Origin: Candidatus Saccharibacteria bacterium HGW-Saccharibacteria-1
GTDB taxonomy: Bacteria > Patescibacteriota > Saccharimonadia > Saccharimonadales > Saccharimonadaceae
Assembly (NCBI GenBank): GCA_002839415.1
Contig: PGXZ01000001.1
Location: 1 to 57,258, forward strand
Direction of reading: 5' to 3'
DNA length: 57,258 nt
A program made the position numbers and the translations under genes. Each line of letters starts with the position of its first letter. The stretch's first letter is position 1. The notes under the pieces were generated by a model, which saw only the letters and a program-made list of their open reading frames with translations, searched no databases and was not told the origin of the DNA. Positions 8,360 through 17,186 of the stretch are shown in pieces.

Positions 8360-8393
8360 TGCTAGAATAGCCTTAGTCTATTTTTAAGAAAGG
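8360..8393 (+). promoter_or_regulatory. Promoter and ribosome binding site of the serine hydrolase gene
   Basis: An extended -10 box TGCTAGAAT lies at 8360-8368, and AAGAAAGG at 8386-8393 is 8 nt before the ATG. This gene uses a conventional leader, unlike many neighbours. Confidence 0.5.
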
Positions 8394-8401
8394 TCGTATC
8401 T

Positions 8402-9787
8402 ATGGACAATCTGAATTCAAAAAAATTAAAAGCCGCAGTTAAATATATAAATTCGTGGTTGGATATAAATTTCAAGAACAGCCCTAAATTTCCAGGCATG
8501 CAGGTGGCGATTTTACACCAGGATAAAATTGTTTATTCAAAAGCTTTTGGCTTTTCAAGTTTAGAAAATCAAACTAAGATGACGACAGAAAGTACTTTTA
8601 GGATTGCATCTCATTCAAAAACTTTTACGTCGACGGCAATTATGCAACTCTATGAGGCTGAAAAACTAAGTTTAGATGACAAGGTTAGTAAACGCTTGAA
8701 TTGGTTTAAGTCCAGCAAAGATGAACGCGTTGCCAATATAACTATTCGACAGCTATTAAATCATACATCGGGACTTGCCCGGGATGGTGATAATTCTGAT
8801 TATTGGCAGCTATTATGCGATTTCCCAGATGAAGATTATTTAAAAAACTATGTTTCAAAGTGTGAGTTGTTTTATGATAGCGATGAAAGGTTTAAATATT
8901 CGAACTTTGGTTATGGTTATTTAGGGTTACTTATTAAAGCGGTTAGTGGTTTAGCTTATCGTGATTATATGGCAAAAAATATTATTGAAAAGTTGGGGCT
9001 AAAATCTACGCAACCAGACTTAATCAATGTAGCGGCCAACACTTTAGCTGCTGGCTATGACTGGGGTCCGTTTGGTAAAAAACAAAAGCCATACGCAAAT
9101 ATGGACACTCATGCGCTTTCATCTGCTACGGGCTTTTGCAGTAATGCCGAGGATTTGTGTAGGTTTTTTGCGGCTCATTTTTATGGCAATAACGTACTAA
9201 TAAGCGATTATTCAAAACGAATTATGCAACATGGTAGCTGGAAAACTAATCATGATGATTGTTATGGTCTAGGTATGGATGACGTTGAAAAAAATGGCTG
9301 GAAACTATATGGTCATGGCGGTAGTTTGTGTGGATTCAAGACTAACACTAGGTTTGATCCAAAAAAGCAGCTGGTTGTCTCTGTTATGTTTAATACTGAC
9401 TCGGTTGACGCTCGGGAAATTTGCAGCGGGATTATTGATCTAGTTGATAGTTTTCAGCAGGATAATTATTGTTCGAACAAGGAACTGGCAAAGTTAAAAA
9501 AGTTTGAGGGTAGATTTTATTCGAACGAAGGTGGGCTTGTCGATATTATATGCGTTGGCGGCAAACTTTTAGCATTTGATCCGCTTTGGTGGAATAATCT
9601 CAATCGAGCTGAGCGGCTAGTCGTTAAGGATGATAAAACGCTTCGTATTGAACAAGCTGTTGGATACGGTTCGCCTGGCGAATATATCTGTTATAGCTTT
9701 GATGCTGCCGGCAGGGCAGAAAAGATTAAATATGCAGGCTATACTATGTCATCAAAAACTATTACAAGCAATGGTTTAACTAGTTAA
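8402..9787 (+). CDS. Serine beta-lactamase-like hydrolase (class C/AmpC-type family)
   Basis: A 461-residue penicillin-recognising-fold hydrolase. The three catalytic elements are present: S70-H-S-K73 (SxxK), Y166-S-N168 (YxN) and H-G-G at about 309 (equivalent of KTG). A C-terminal region of about 110 residues resembles the small accessory domain of PBP4*/D-aminopeptidase-like members. No signal peptide or membrane segment is seen, so it appears cytoplasmic. Likely substrates are peptides, D-amino-acid amides or esters; a true beta-lactamase role is not supported. Its 3' end overlaps the convergent Nudix gene by 8 nt. Confidence 0.85.
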   Translation: MDNLNSKKLKAAVKYINSWLDINFKNSPKFPGMQVAILHQDKIVYSKAFGFSSLENQTKMTTESTFRIASHSKTFTSTAIMQLYEAEKLSLDDKVSKRLNWFKSSKDERVANITIRQLLNHTSGLARDGDNSDYWQLLCDFPDEDYLKNYVSKCELFYDSDERFKYSNFGYGYLGLLIKAVSGLAYRDYMAKNIIEKLGLKSTQPDLINVAANTLAAGYDWGPFGKKQKPYANMDTHALSSATGFCSNAEDLCRFFAAHFYGNNVLISDYSKRIMQHGSWKTNHDDCYGLGMDDVEKNGWKLYGHGGSLCGFKTNTRFDPKKQLVVSVMFNTDSVDAREICSGIIDLVDSFQQDNYCSNKELAKLKKFEGRFYSNEGGLVDIICVGGKLLAFDPLWWNNLNRAERLVVKDDKTLRIEQAVGYGSPGEYICYSFDAAGRAEKIKYAGYTMSSKTITSNGLTS

Positions 9788-10202
9788 AAATAACCGGTTC
9801 GGTGATTGATTCGATATCGCCTTGATAGAAATCATAAATTAGCTTTATTACATCTTGGCCGCGTACTAGATTACTGTCAGCTAATTTGGTAAACTCAGCT
9901 TTATTAAAATATTTATAATCAAGTTCAGCTTGGCTGGATTCCTTAATGATATGTGCTTTGTAGATAAACCGAATAACTGTGTTGCCTTCGTGCGTTTTCG
10001 GTTTTTCGGTTATCATAATTAGATTGTCGATTTCTATGGCGGCACCCATCTCCTCGAGGCATTCACGCTTTGCACAGTTCCGTAACGTTTCGCCCTCTTC
10101 GAGCTTGCCGCCGGGTAGCCCATATTTATCCACTTTACTTTCGTGAATTAGTAAGATGGTATCCTTATAAGTAATTAGTGCAGAACAAGTGACTCTTATC
10201 AT
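9780..10202 (-). CDS. Nudix hydrolase
   Basis: A 140-residue Nudix hydrolase with a perfect Nudix box, G-x5-E-x7-R-E-x2-E-E-x-G, within GKLEEGETLRNCAKRECLEE and the following MGA. Members hydrolyse nucleoside diphosphate derivatives, often damaged nucleotides or signalling compounds; the substrate is not predictable. The start at 10202 (MIRVTCSALI) fits where Nudix domains begin and lies 6 nt from a TATATT -10 box, suggesting a leaderless message. An in-frame ATG at 10250 would add 16 residues. Confidence 0.88.
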   Translation of the reverse strand: MIRVTCSALITYKDTILLIHESKVDKYGLPGGKLEEGETLRNCAKRECLEEMGAAIEIDNLIMITEKPKTHEGNTVIRFIYKAHIIKESSQAELDYKYFNKAEFTKLADSNLVRGQDVIKLIYDFYQGDIESITEPVIFN

Positions 10203-10203
10203 A

Positions 10204-10237
10204 TAGACAATATAGTCTAGTTCGATTGTCAATACAA
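10204..10237 (-). promoter_or_regulatory. Nudix promoter with inverted repeat bracketing the -10 box
   Basis: On the minus strand a TATATT -10 (10209-10214) is flanked exactly by the arms TAGAC and GTCTA (10204-10208 and 10215-10219). A weak -35, TTGTAT at 10232-10237, is 17 bp away. The dyad would let a dimeric protein block the promoter. Confidence 0.4.
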
Positions 10238-10329
10238 TAACTTTAAACATTAACTTGCTTGGTTTTTTATTTACTCAATAATTAAGGCATGAACATAAGT
10301 TTCGAAAAGTATGAGCTTCGATCCGTATC

Positions 10330-10338
10330 TGTTATAAT
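10330..10338 (+). promoter_or_regulatory. Extended -10 promoter of proS
   Basis: TGTTATAAT is a perfect TGn-TATAAT and ends 8 nt before the proS ATG, with no Shine-Dalgarno sequence possible in the gap. Confidence 0.65.
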
Positions 10339-10346
10339 TATCATAT

Positions 10347-11765
10347 ATGGCAAAAGAACAATTAGTGAAAAAATCAGAAAATATTTCCCAGTGGTATACT
10401 ACGCTTATTCAACTAGCTGACCTGGCAGACTACGGACCAGTTAAAGGTACTATGATTATAAAGCCGTATGGCTATGCCTTGTGGGAGCAGATTCAAAAAT
10501 CACTTGATGTTCATATTAAGCAAAAAGGTGTTGGAAACGCATATTTCCCGCTATTTATTCCTATGTCTTTTTTGGAAAAAGAAGCAAGTCATGTCGAGGG
10601 TTTTTCGCCCGAACTAGCAGTCGTAACCCACGCTGGTGGAGAGAAACTAGAAGAAGCTTTGGTTGTTAGGCCAACTAGTGAAACTATAATTTATGATGCA
10701 TATTCAAAATGGATTCAATCTTGGCGCGATTTACCGATGATGATGAATCAATGGTGCAACGTTGTACGCTGGGAAAAACGTACCATGCCATTTATGCGTA
10801 CAAGCGAATTTTTGTGGCAAGAGGGTCACACGGCGCATGCTACTTTAGACGAAGCTATCGAGATGCAAAATTGGGCGATGGATACTTATGCCAAGGTTTA
10901 TCGTCAAGATTTGGCGATTGATGGTTATGTTGGTTATAAATCTGTATCAGAACGATTTGCCGGTGCTGATACGACTTTGACATTTGAGTCATTGATGCCA
11001 AGCGGTAAGGTTTTGCAGTCATGTACTTCTCATAATCTAGGACAAAACTTTTCAAAAGTTTTTGATATATCTTTTCAAAATCAACAGGGTGAGAATGAAT
11101 TTACCTGGCAGACGAGTTGGGGTCTGAGTACTCGTTCGATTGGAGCGCTAATTATTGCTCATGGCGATGATAACGGACTTTGCCTGCCTCCAAAAATGGC
11201 ACCTACTCAGGTTGTAATTGTTCCGGCCAAAGCCACTGATTTGGTTGTTGCATATTGTAAAGGTCTATTCAGTGAATTAACCAAAGCTGACATTAGAACT
11301 GAGTTTGACGATGGTGACAATGAATCTTTTGGGTTCAAGCTTAATAAATGGGAAGTCAAGGGCGTTCCAGTAGTTATCAAGGTGGGTCCAAAAGAATTTG
11401 ACAATAACAATCTAACTTGTCGACGAAGAGATACTCTGACGGATATTGTCATGGGGCGTGAAAATGCCAACAATTCTGTCAAAGATTTGCTAGACACTAT
11501 TCAAAAGGATATGTTAATTTCCTCAACAAAATATCGTGATGAAAATACCCGCGATGCAAATAACTATGATGAATTTAAACAATTATTAGATGAGCACAAG
11601 GGCTTTATTAGGGTCTATTGGAATGATGATGCAGAAATCGAAAAATTGATCAAAGACGAGACAAAAGCTTCGACCCGTTGTCGCATTGCTGAAAATGTAG
11701 TTGGCACAGATTTTTACACTGGCAAACCGGCGACTGAAGTGTGGCTATTTGCTAGATCTTATTAG
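10347..11765 (+). CDS. proS: Prolyl-tRNA synthetase, archaeal/eukaryote type
   Basis: A 472-residue class II synthetase that charges tRNA-Pro. The start (QWYTTLIQLADLADYGPVKG) and the lack of the large editing insertion of typical bacterial ProS place it in the short archaeal/eukaryote-like (ProS type 3) group. Motif 2 is around VRPTSETIIYDAYSKW and NVVRWEKRT, with the proline pocket near TSEFLWQEGHTAH, and motif 3 around GLSTRSIGALIIAHGDD. The anticodon-binding domain follows (PTQVVIVPA), and the C-terminus has the usual aromatic ending (WLFARSY). The gene has a leaderless promoter and is a solid phylogenetic marker. Confidence 0.97.
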   Translation: MAKEQLVKKSENISQWYTTLIQLADLADYGPVKGTMIIKPYGYALWEQIQKSLDVHIKQKGVGNAYFPLFIPMSFLEKEASHVEGFSPELAVVTHAGGEKLEEALVVRPTSETIIYDAYSKWIQSWRDLPMMMNQWCNVVRWEKRTMPFMRTSEFLWQEGHTAHATLDEAIEMQNWAMDTYAKVYRQDLAIDGYVGYKSVSERFAGADTTLTFESLMPSGKVLQSCTSHNLGQNFSKVFDISFQNQQGENEFTWQTSWGLSTRSIGALIIAHGDDNGLCLPPKMAPTQVVIVPAKATDLVVAYCKGLFSELTKADIRTEFDDGDNESFGFKLNKWEVKGVPVVIKVGPKEFDNNNLTCRRRDTLTDIVMGRENANNSVKDLLDTIQKDMLISSTKYRDENTRDANNYDEFKQLLDEHKGFIRVYWNDDAEIEKLIKDETKASTRCRIAENVVGTDFYTGKPATEVWLFARSY

Positions 11766-11800
11766 TCTAGTAGGAATGTATTTACAAATGTACTTTTTTG

Positions 11801-11809
11801 TGATATTAT
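11801..11809 (+). promoter_or_regulatory. Extended -10 promoter of the 207-residue hypothetical gene
   Basis: TGATATTAT ends 9 nt before the ATG at 11819, consistent with leaderless transcription. Confidence 0.5.
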
Positions 11810-11818
11810 ATAGTTAAT

Positions 11819-12442
11819 ATGGAAAATGAAATTGAATTAAAAACAAAAACAAGTACTGAGATAATAGAAACTAACGAAATTGAGCGCTCTAATGAAACGC
11901 TTGATATATCTCCACGCGTTGTCATCTATGGTCAAATGAGTCCATTTTATGGCGGTGCTATTGAACTGAAGGATGCCTTGAAGACTTATTTAGGTGATCA
12001 TGGCATGTCTGATGAACGTGTAATATTTTCTAGGGTGGCAGGTAATATAAATGAAGCTTTTTACAAGGGTCGTCGTAAGGCCGAATCTGTTGAAGCTGCT
12101 GTGATGCCGCTTACAAAAAGGGAAAAGATACGAAATTTATTAGGCTCTATCTCATTGCGTCTTAGTGGAAAAGAAAGCACGTCTATTACAGAAACGACTT
12201 CAGATAATATGCCAGCAGTAATTGAAGACACTCTTCCTACGGCTGTCTTTGTCTTTCCTAAAATGCGTCATTATTCGGAAAATGGCCAGGGCATGACTGT
12301 TGATACTCCCGTAGAATACATCAAAAGACTCTGTTCGGAACATGACGTTCCTATGGTAATGATTGACGAAAATACGACTCAAAGTGAACTTGTCAGTTCT
12401 ATTGGTGAGTTGCCTCAGCCAGCTTCGATAGAATTGGAATAA
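11819..12442 (+). CDS. Conserved-looking hypothetical protein
   Basis: This 207-residue soluble protein was not recognised. The first 30 residues are acidic, Thr/Glu-rich and probably disordered. A compact alpha/beta part starts with RVVIYGQMSPFYGGAIELKD; a low-complexity linker lies near 125-150; and a second short alpha/beta part contains TAVFVFPKMRHYSENGQGM and VPMVMIDENT. No signal peptide or membrane segment is present. It has its own leaderless-type promoter and lies between proS and the cell-wall carboxypeptidase gene. No function is assigned. Confidence 0.75.
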   Translation: MENEIELKTKTSTEIIETNEIERSNETLDISPRVVIYGQMSPFYGGAIELKDALKTYLGDHGMSDERVIFSRVAGNINEAFYKGRRKAESVEAAVMPLTKREKIRNLLGSISLRLSGKESTSITETTSDNMPAVIEDTLPTAVFVFPKMRHYSENGQGMTVDTPVEYIKRLCSEHDVPMVMIDENTTQSELVSSIGELPQPASIELE

Positions 12443-12540
12443 AATTGTCGTCTAACTAAACCGTTGCGTTTTTAGTTTAATTCTCTTTTCTATGGTCTTG
12501 GCGCGTTATTAGGCAGATGGAGTGTTTATGATTCAATAAG

Positions 12541-13821
12541 GTGGTAAAATATCTAAAGAAAGCTACAAATAATTTGAGCGAAAAGATGAAAGATATACCA
12601 AATAGATATCGTTTTAGGCCTGAATATATACGTCGACGTCGGTTAATTGCTGCTGGGATAGTCGCAGTTATTTTGACGGTTGTAATAGTAGTTGCTAGTT
12701 TAGTATTAAGTTCGACAGCGCCGACAACTTCACCCAATCTAACAAATTTAAAGTCATTAGCTCAGTCTGCTACAAAGCCGGTTTGGCCAAGTTATGGCAG
12801 TGGCGCAATTGGTGCGATTGGTTTTGATGGAGTGCTGGCGGAATATGGTGGTCAGTCGACGCGTCCAATCGCAAGCATTACTAAGATAATTACGGCACTG
12901 GTAGTTCTTGAAGCTAAGCCCTTGAATGGTAATGAATCGGGCCCGAGCATTACTTTAACTCAGAATGATCAGCGAATCTATGACTTGGCTGTCGCGGCAG
13001 GTGCAGCTGTAAAACCGGTTACGGTCGGTAGCTCTATGACAGAGCGAGAAATGATTGAAGCCATGTTATTGCCGTCGGCTGCGAATTATTCGGAGACTTT
13101 GGCAATGTGGGCTTATGGATCAGTTGATGAATATTTGAAAGCGGCCGATAATTGGTTGGTTACGAATAATTTAATACAGACAAAGGTAGTCGATACTAGT
13201 GGGTTGCTACCCGAAAATATCAGCAATCCAAGTGATTTAATAAATTTAGGCAAATTAGTGGTAAAAAATCCGTCACTAGCTTCGATTGTGTCGCTGAAAA
13301 AGGCGACTATTTCTGGTGTTGGTGAAGTATCTAACTCGAACCAGTTATTGGGTGTTTTAGGTGTCGATGGCATTAAAACCGGTACAACATCTGAAGCCGG
13401 AGCGTGTATGTTGTTTTCGAGTGTCATAAATGTTGGAAATGAAAAAATTACTATAATTGGAGTACTATTAGGGGCGGACGATAGGGGTGGTCAAAATACT
13501 GACATCAAAGCCTTGTTAAGTAGCGTACAGCCTGGGTTCAAGTCGGTTAAACTAGTGTCCCGCGGACAGGAATTTGCTGAATATAAAACCGCCTGGGGTC
13601 AGACGAGTAAGTTGATTAGCAATAAAGACACTAGCTCTGTTATTTGGTCTGATACGCCAATCTCAATTACGGTTCAGGCCGATAAGGTTAGTACATTGAA
13701 ATCAGGTGAACAGAAGGGTGAGGCGACAATTAAAGTTGGTGCAAAGGTACTTAAGCAGCCGTTAATAACAGACGGTTCAATTACGTCTCCAAATATTTTA
13801 TGGCGCTTAACGCACTTTTAG
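12541..13821 (+). CDS. D-alanyl-D-alanine carboxypeptidase-like protein (S11/PBP5-like)
   Basis: A 426-residue membrane-anchored serine peptidase homologue that would trim D-Ala from peptidoglycan stem peptides outside the membrane. A single membrane anchor lies at about residues 36-58. Catalytic motifs are S112-I-T-K115 and K279-T-G281. The middle motif reads S179-A-A-N182 instead of the expected S-x-N, so the asparagine appears displaced by one residue. Start: GTG at 12541 has weak RBS support; an ATG at 12586 is an alternative that keeps the anchor. A C-terminal beta domain of about 110 residues follows, as in PBP5-type enzymes. Confidence 0.82.
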   Translation: MVKYLKKATNNLSEKMKDIPNRYRFRPEYIRRRRLIAAGIVAVILTVVIVVASLVLSSTAPTTSPNLTNLKSLAQSATKPVWPSYGSGAIGAIGFDGVLAEYGGQSTRPIASITKIITALVVLEAKPLNGNESGPSITLTQNDQRIYDLAVAAGAAVKPVTVGSSMTEREMIEAMLLPSAANYSETLAMWAYGSVDEYLKAADNWLVTNNLIQTKVVDTSGLLPENISNPSDLINLGKLVVKNPSLASIVSLKKATISGVGEVSNSNQLLGVLGVDGIKTGTTSEAGACMLFSSVINVGNEKITIIGVLLGADDRGGQNTDIKALLSSVQPGFKSVKLVSRGQEFAEYKTAWGQTSKLISNKDTSSVIWSDTPISITVQADKVSTLKSGEQKGEATIKVGAKVLKQPLITDGSITSPNILWRLTHF

Positions 13822-13858
13822 AATACATTAAAAACAATTGATAATGTTCATGTTTTAT

Positions 13859-13896
13859 GTATAATGATAGGTAACACTAAGGGTCCAACTGAAAGG
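13859..13896 (+). promoter_or_regulatory. Promoter and ribosome binding site of the 220-residue membrane protein gene
   Basis: TATAAT at 13860-13865 and GAAAGG at 13891-13896 precede a GTG at 13903. The ATG at 13864 overlaps the -10 box and so cannot be on the mRNA. Confidence 0.5.
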
Positions 13897-13902
13897 TTGA
13901 CA

Positions 13903-14565
13903 GTGAAAAATAAAAACAACAACAAAAAACAACTCGGCGGCGTATATATCGCCGCGGTAACTATAATATCTATAATGATCATAGCAGTGCTTGGTTTTAT
14001 AGTTTGGCAAAATTTTATACAGCCTAAAACATCGGTTGACAGTAATGACTCGGCTAGCATAAAATCTGACTCTGTTAAATCAAAAACTAAAACTGATGAT
14101 AGCGCATTAGATGATTCGACCGATTCAAGTGTGAATGAGGCCGATTTGAACTATGATAGCAGTACTGCTAATTTCGCGATTGATTATTGGAATATAAAAG
14201 GAACTTATAGTAGTTCCCATAAAATCGATTACTCGATTTCGAATGATCAAATCCTTTTCATTGATTCCGAAGAACTTCCGGCTAGTTGTACTAGTGGCAT
14301 CGCTAGAATTAAGCGATTTGCAGCAGACGATTATACGCATGGTTATCCGGCTTCGGCTAAAGATGAAAGTTACGTTGATAAAAAAGCTAGCGTCGAGTTT
14401 GCAAAAAATAAATACAGCTCAACAGGTGGCAATAAAAAGGTTGGTGATTATTATTATGTTTTGACTACACCGATGCAATATTGCGTGGAAACTGGTGCTG
14501 AAGGTCTACAAAAAACAATTTTTGGTGATATCTTGAGCTATTTTAAAACTCTAAGTGTTAAATAG
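13903..14565 (+). CDS. Hypothetical single-pass membrane protein
   Basis: A 220-residue product with a short basic, Asn-rich cytoplasmic start, one membrane helix (IAAVTIISIMIIAVLGFIVW) and an extracytoplasmic domain. The first 50 residues outside are Ser/Asp-rich and probably disordered; the rest contains two cysteines (ASCTSG and QYCVET) that could pair. The family was not recognised. The GTG start is chosen because GAAAGG is spaced correctly and the upstream ATG lies inside the predicted -10 box. Confidence 0.68.
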   Translation: MKNKNNNKKQLGGVYIAAVTIISIMIIAVLGFIVWQNFIQPKTSVDSNDSASIKSDSVKSKTKTDDSALDDSTDSSVNEADLNYDSSTANFAIDYWNIKGTYSSSHKIDYSISNDQILFIDSEELPASCTSGIARIKRFAADDYTHGYPASAKDESYVDKKASVEFAKNKYSSTGGNKKVGDYYYVLTTPMQYCVETGAEGLQKTIFGDILSYFKTLSVK

Positions 14566-14574
14566 CTCTGGTAA

Positions 14575-15666
14575 TTATTTATTGAGCGCTTTCATATATA
14601 CTTCATGAGTTTCTTGGGCCATTTTTTCCCAAGAGTATTTGTTGAATTGTTGATAGCCTCGTTCGATTAGGTCTGATCGAAGTTTATCGTCGGACAAAAC
14701 TAAATCAATTTTAGCCGCCATATCATCAACATCAAGTGGGTCGAAGTAGATTGCGCCGTCGCCATAAACTTCTGGTAGGCAAGTTGCATTACTGCTGATG
14801 ACTGGCGCGCCAAGTCCCATTGCCTCGATTCCTGGTAAGCCAAAACCTTCCATTAGTGATGGAAAGACGTAGCAAGCACAATTTGAATATAGCCAGGCCA
14901 GGTTCTGGTCATCAACTCGGCCAGTGAAGTGAATATTTTTGAAATTATTTTTATTAAAAAAAGTTTGATTCATTAAAGCGGCCTTGTCTATTGAGCCCAC
15001 TAGCACGAGAACAAGTTCGGGGTTTGTTTCGAGTAATTTTTGATGCGCTTCGCCAAGCCTGCGTATGTTCTTGTAGCTGCTTTGTTTTCCAACGTAAAGT
15101 ATGTATTTATCAAAAGGTAACTCTATAGGTTTAGATTCTTCTTTTTTGATGTCAGCGGATTCATATGTTACTGAGATTTTTTCATCTGGTATTTTCGCAA
15201 AATTGATAAGCTCTTGTTTGGTAAAATTTGTTGGGGCTATAATTTCGGTGCTTTTATGGGCAACTTTTCTAAACATCCATTTACCGATTGCTTGTTTAAT
15301 ATGATAAATGAACCAATTTTTATCAACATTATAGGTTTTTAGAAGTGTTAGGTCATGGAATGTAGTAACGGTTCTGCCTTTGTAATATATGGGCTGTTGT
15401 GGCATGCAAAAATGTACCAAGTCAACTTCTAAATCTTTAATTATAGTTTTAAATTTAGTCTGTTCGGCAATTGAGTAATTGCCGATATCACAAGGCACTA
15501 ATTTGAAATTGTTTGTTGAAGGTTTCCAGTGGCCTAGATCTTTCGTAGGGATTAAAATGAGATATTCGCTAGTCCTGTCAATTTTTTCAAGATAGCTCAA
15601 AAGTCTTTCGACATATCGCCCGGTCGAAGAATTGATTATTCGTGCGTCAATTGCGATTTTTGTCAT
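14575..15666 (-). CDS. Glycosyltransferase family 4 (GT-B), mannosyltransferase-like
   Basis: A 363-residue GT-B glycosyltransferase. It begins KIAIDARIINSSTGRYVERL, has an N-terminal acceptor domain with HFCMPQ and FHDLTLL, and a C-terminal nucleotide-sugar domain with ILYVGKQSSYKN and the E-x7-E signature in EGFGLPGIE. It probably adds a sugar from a nucleotide-sugar donor during polysaccharide or glycolipid synthesis; the sugar is unknown. The start at 15666 overlaps the upstream glycosyltransferase gene by 20 nt, so the two enzymes are translationally coupled and probably act in sequence. A longer frame to 15720 lies inside the upstream gene and is not supported. Confidence 0.9.
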   Translation of the reverse strand: MTKIAIDARIINSSTGRYVERLLSYLEKIDRTSEYLILIPTKDLGHWKPSTNNFKLVPCDIGNYSIAEQTKFKTIIKDLEVDLVHFCMPQQPIYYKGRTVTTFHDLTLLKTYNVDKNWFIYHIKQAIGKWMFRKVAHKSTEIIAPTNFTKQELINFAKIPDEKISVTYESADIKKEESKPIELPFDKYILYVGKQSSYKNIRRLGEAHQKLLETNPELVLVLVGSIDKAALMNQTFFNKNNFKNIHFTGRVDDQNLAWLYSNCACYVFPSLMEGFGLPGIEAMGLGAPVISSNATCLPEVYGDGAIYFDPLDVDDMAAKIDLVLSDDKLRSDLIERGYQQFNKYSWEKMAQETHEVYMKALNK

Positions 15667-16780
15667 AATAATGATCCAGAGTAACCTTTTTAATTTTATT
15701 AACAAAAAGACCGGCGTCAAAACGTTTTGCTCGCATATTTAATAATTTTGGATCAAATTGGATAGTTTCAGCCTTTTTTATAGCGGTTATTACTGATTTT
15801 GTGGTTTGCTTGTTGAAATATACGCCCGTTTCTCCATCTCTGATGATATCTAGCGCGCCGCCTTTTCCATAACAAATAACTGGCGTGCCTGATGCTAATG
15901 ATTCAGCTTGGACAATGCCAAAATCTTCCATAGCTGGAAATATATAACCTTTGGCGCTATTGAAGGCCTTGGTGATTGCATCGTGATCGCCAGGATAAAA
16001 TTTAACAGTAGGGCCGGCCATGTCAACCAGCTTTTGATGTTCGCTTCCGTCGCCGTATACTCTAAGTGGTAGCTTGAGTTCGTTTGCGGCCGAGATGGCA
16101 AGGTCGATTCGCTTGTATGGAATTTGGCGGCTAAATGCCATATAATAATCGCCACGTTTTTTTAGTGAGGTAGGAGTAAAGCGCTTAACGTCAACTGGCG
16201 GATTGATTATTATAGCTGGTTTTTTGTAATACTTTTCAATTCTAGCCTTAACTTCACTGCTATTTGCAATGAAGAAGTCGATTTCTTGGGCTGCTTTAAA
16301 GTCAGTATTTCGTAGTGGCGGTACGAATAGGGGCATTGTTAATCGGACTAACCAATTAAGTTTGCCAAAGCCTGGATTCTTGCGGTATTCATCATAATGG
16401 CTCCAGTAGTAGCGTATTGGAGTATGGCAGTAACAGATGTGAATTTGGTCTGGGCGAGTTTTTTTAACTTGTTTAGCCTCGGCACTGCAACTTGATAAAA
16501 TAATGTCATATTCGCTTAAGTCTAACTTTTGAAAAGCTCTAACCCGCAGTATTGGGAAGAATTTATGTAGCTTTCTAAGAATTTTGGGAAGGTCTTGAAG
16601 ATACGTCGTGCGCACGTCCATGCCGTCGAACCAATCGATATTTTCTGGTGTATAGACTGATGTAAATATGGGTGCATCTGGAAAAGCATCGTGAAAGGCG
16701 AGTACTACTCTTTCGGCGCCACCCTTATTTGTTATCCAGTCATGAACGATGGCGATTTTGGGTTGTTTTTTGTTAGTCAT
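15647..16780 (-). CDS. Glycosyltransferase family 4 (GT-B)
   Basis: A 377-residue GT-B enzyme. The N-terminal domain starts with IAIVHDWITNKGGAERV, typical of GT4 mannosyl/glucosyltransferases. The C-terminal domain has AFSRQIPYKRIDLAI and the donor motif EDFGIVQAE followed by SGTPVICYGKGG. No membrane segment is present, so it probably works at the cytoplasmic membrane face on a lipid-linked acceptor (inference). It is the first gene of a two-gene operon with the 14575-15666 enzyme and has a leaderless-type promoter. Confidence 0.92.
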   Translation of the reverse strand: MTNKKQPKIAIVHDWITNKGGAERVVLAFHDAFPDAPIFTSVYTPENIDWFDGMDVRTTYLQDLPKILRKLHKFFPILRVRAFQKLDLSEYDIILSSCSAEAKQVKKTRPDQIHICYCHTPIRYYWSHYDEYRKNPGFGKLNWLVRLTMPLFVPPLRNTDFKAAQEIDFFIANSSEVKARIEKYYKKPAIIINPPVDVKRFTPTSLKKRGDYYMAFSRQIPYKRIDLAISAANELKLPLRVYGDGSEHQKLVDMAGPTVKFYPGDHDAITKAFNSAKGYIFPAMEDFGIVQAESLASGTPVICYGKGGALDIIRDGETGVYFNKQTTKSVITAIKKAETIQFDPKLLNMRAKRFDAGLFVNKIKKVTLDHYYDKNRN

Positions 16781-16790
16781 ATTATTAGTT

Positions 16791-16799
16791 ATTATAACA
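16791..16799 (-). promoter_or_regulatory. Extended -10 promoter of the glycosyltransferase operon
   Basis: TGTTATAAT on the minus strand ends 10 nt before the ATG at 16780. It is identical to the proS promoter nonamer. Confidence 0.6.
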
Positions 16800-16800
16800 T

Positions 16801-17186
16801 TTTTATTTAGTTGTTATAATTTTAAGTTATTAGTATTATACGTACTTGTTGACAGTGAAGATAATTTATGATATTTTCAGTTTAACGGTTTAAATAAAAA
16901 AATGAATATTGAAAATAGACACTTGAAGTCAATATTATAAACACGTATGATTTGATTGATAAAATCTAAATTACTTAAAATGATATCAATATTGAAAGCG
17001 CAATCAATATATATAGGTGTTTGTAGTTTGGTCTTAATTTCATAGTAAAATTATATAATCTGGATGCTTTCATTTAGCTTAGCAAAGGTTAATCACAAAA
17101 GGTGTATAATATAGTTATAGATTTATTTTCGAATTGGATTTCGAGATAACTTACTTGCTGAGTAGTTATTTAAAAGGAGGAGATTG
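16801..17186 (+). promoter_or_regulatory. 386-bp intergenic region with promoters for the ABC transporter operon
   Basis: TTGACA (16849-16854), a 17-bp spacer and TATTTT (16872-16877) form one promoter. TATAAT also occurs at 17054-17059 and 17105-17110, the last giving a leader of about 70 nt with AGGAGG at 17175-17180. A 12-codon ORF (ATG at 16901) could be a leader peptide but is not otherwise supported. TCAATATT-like words recur around 16930-17010. No larger gene was seen. Confidence 0.45.
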
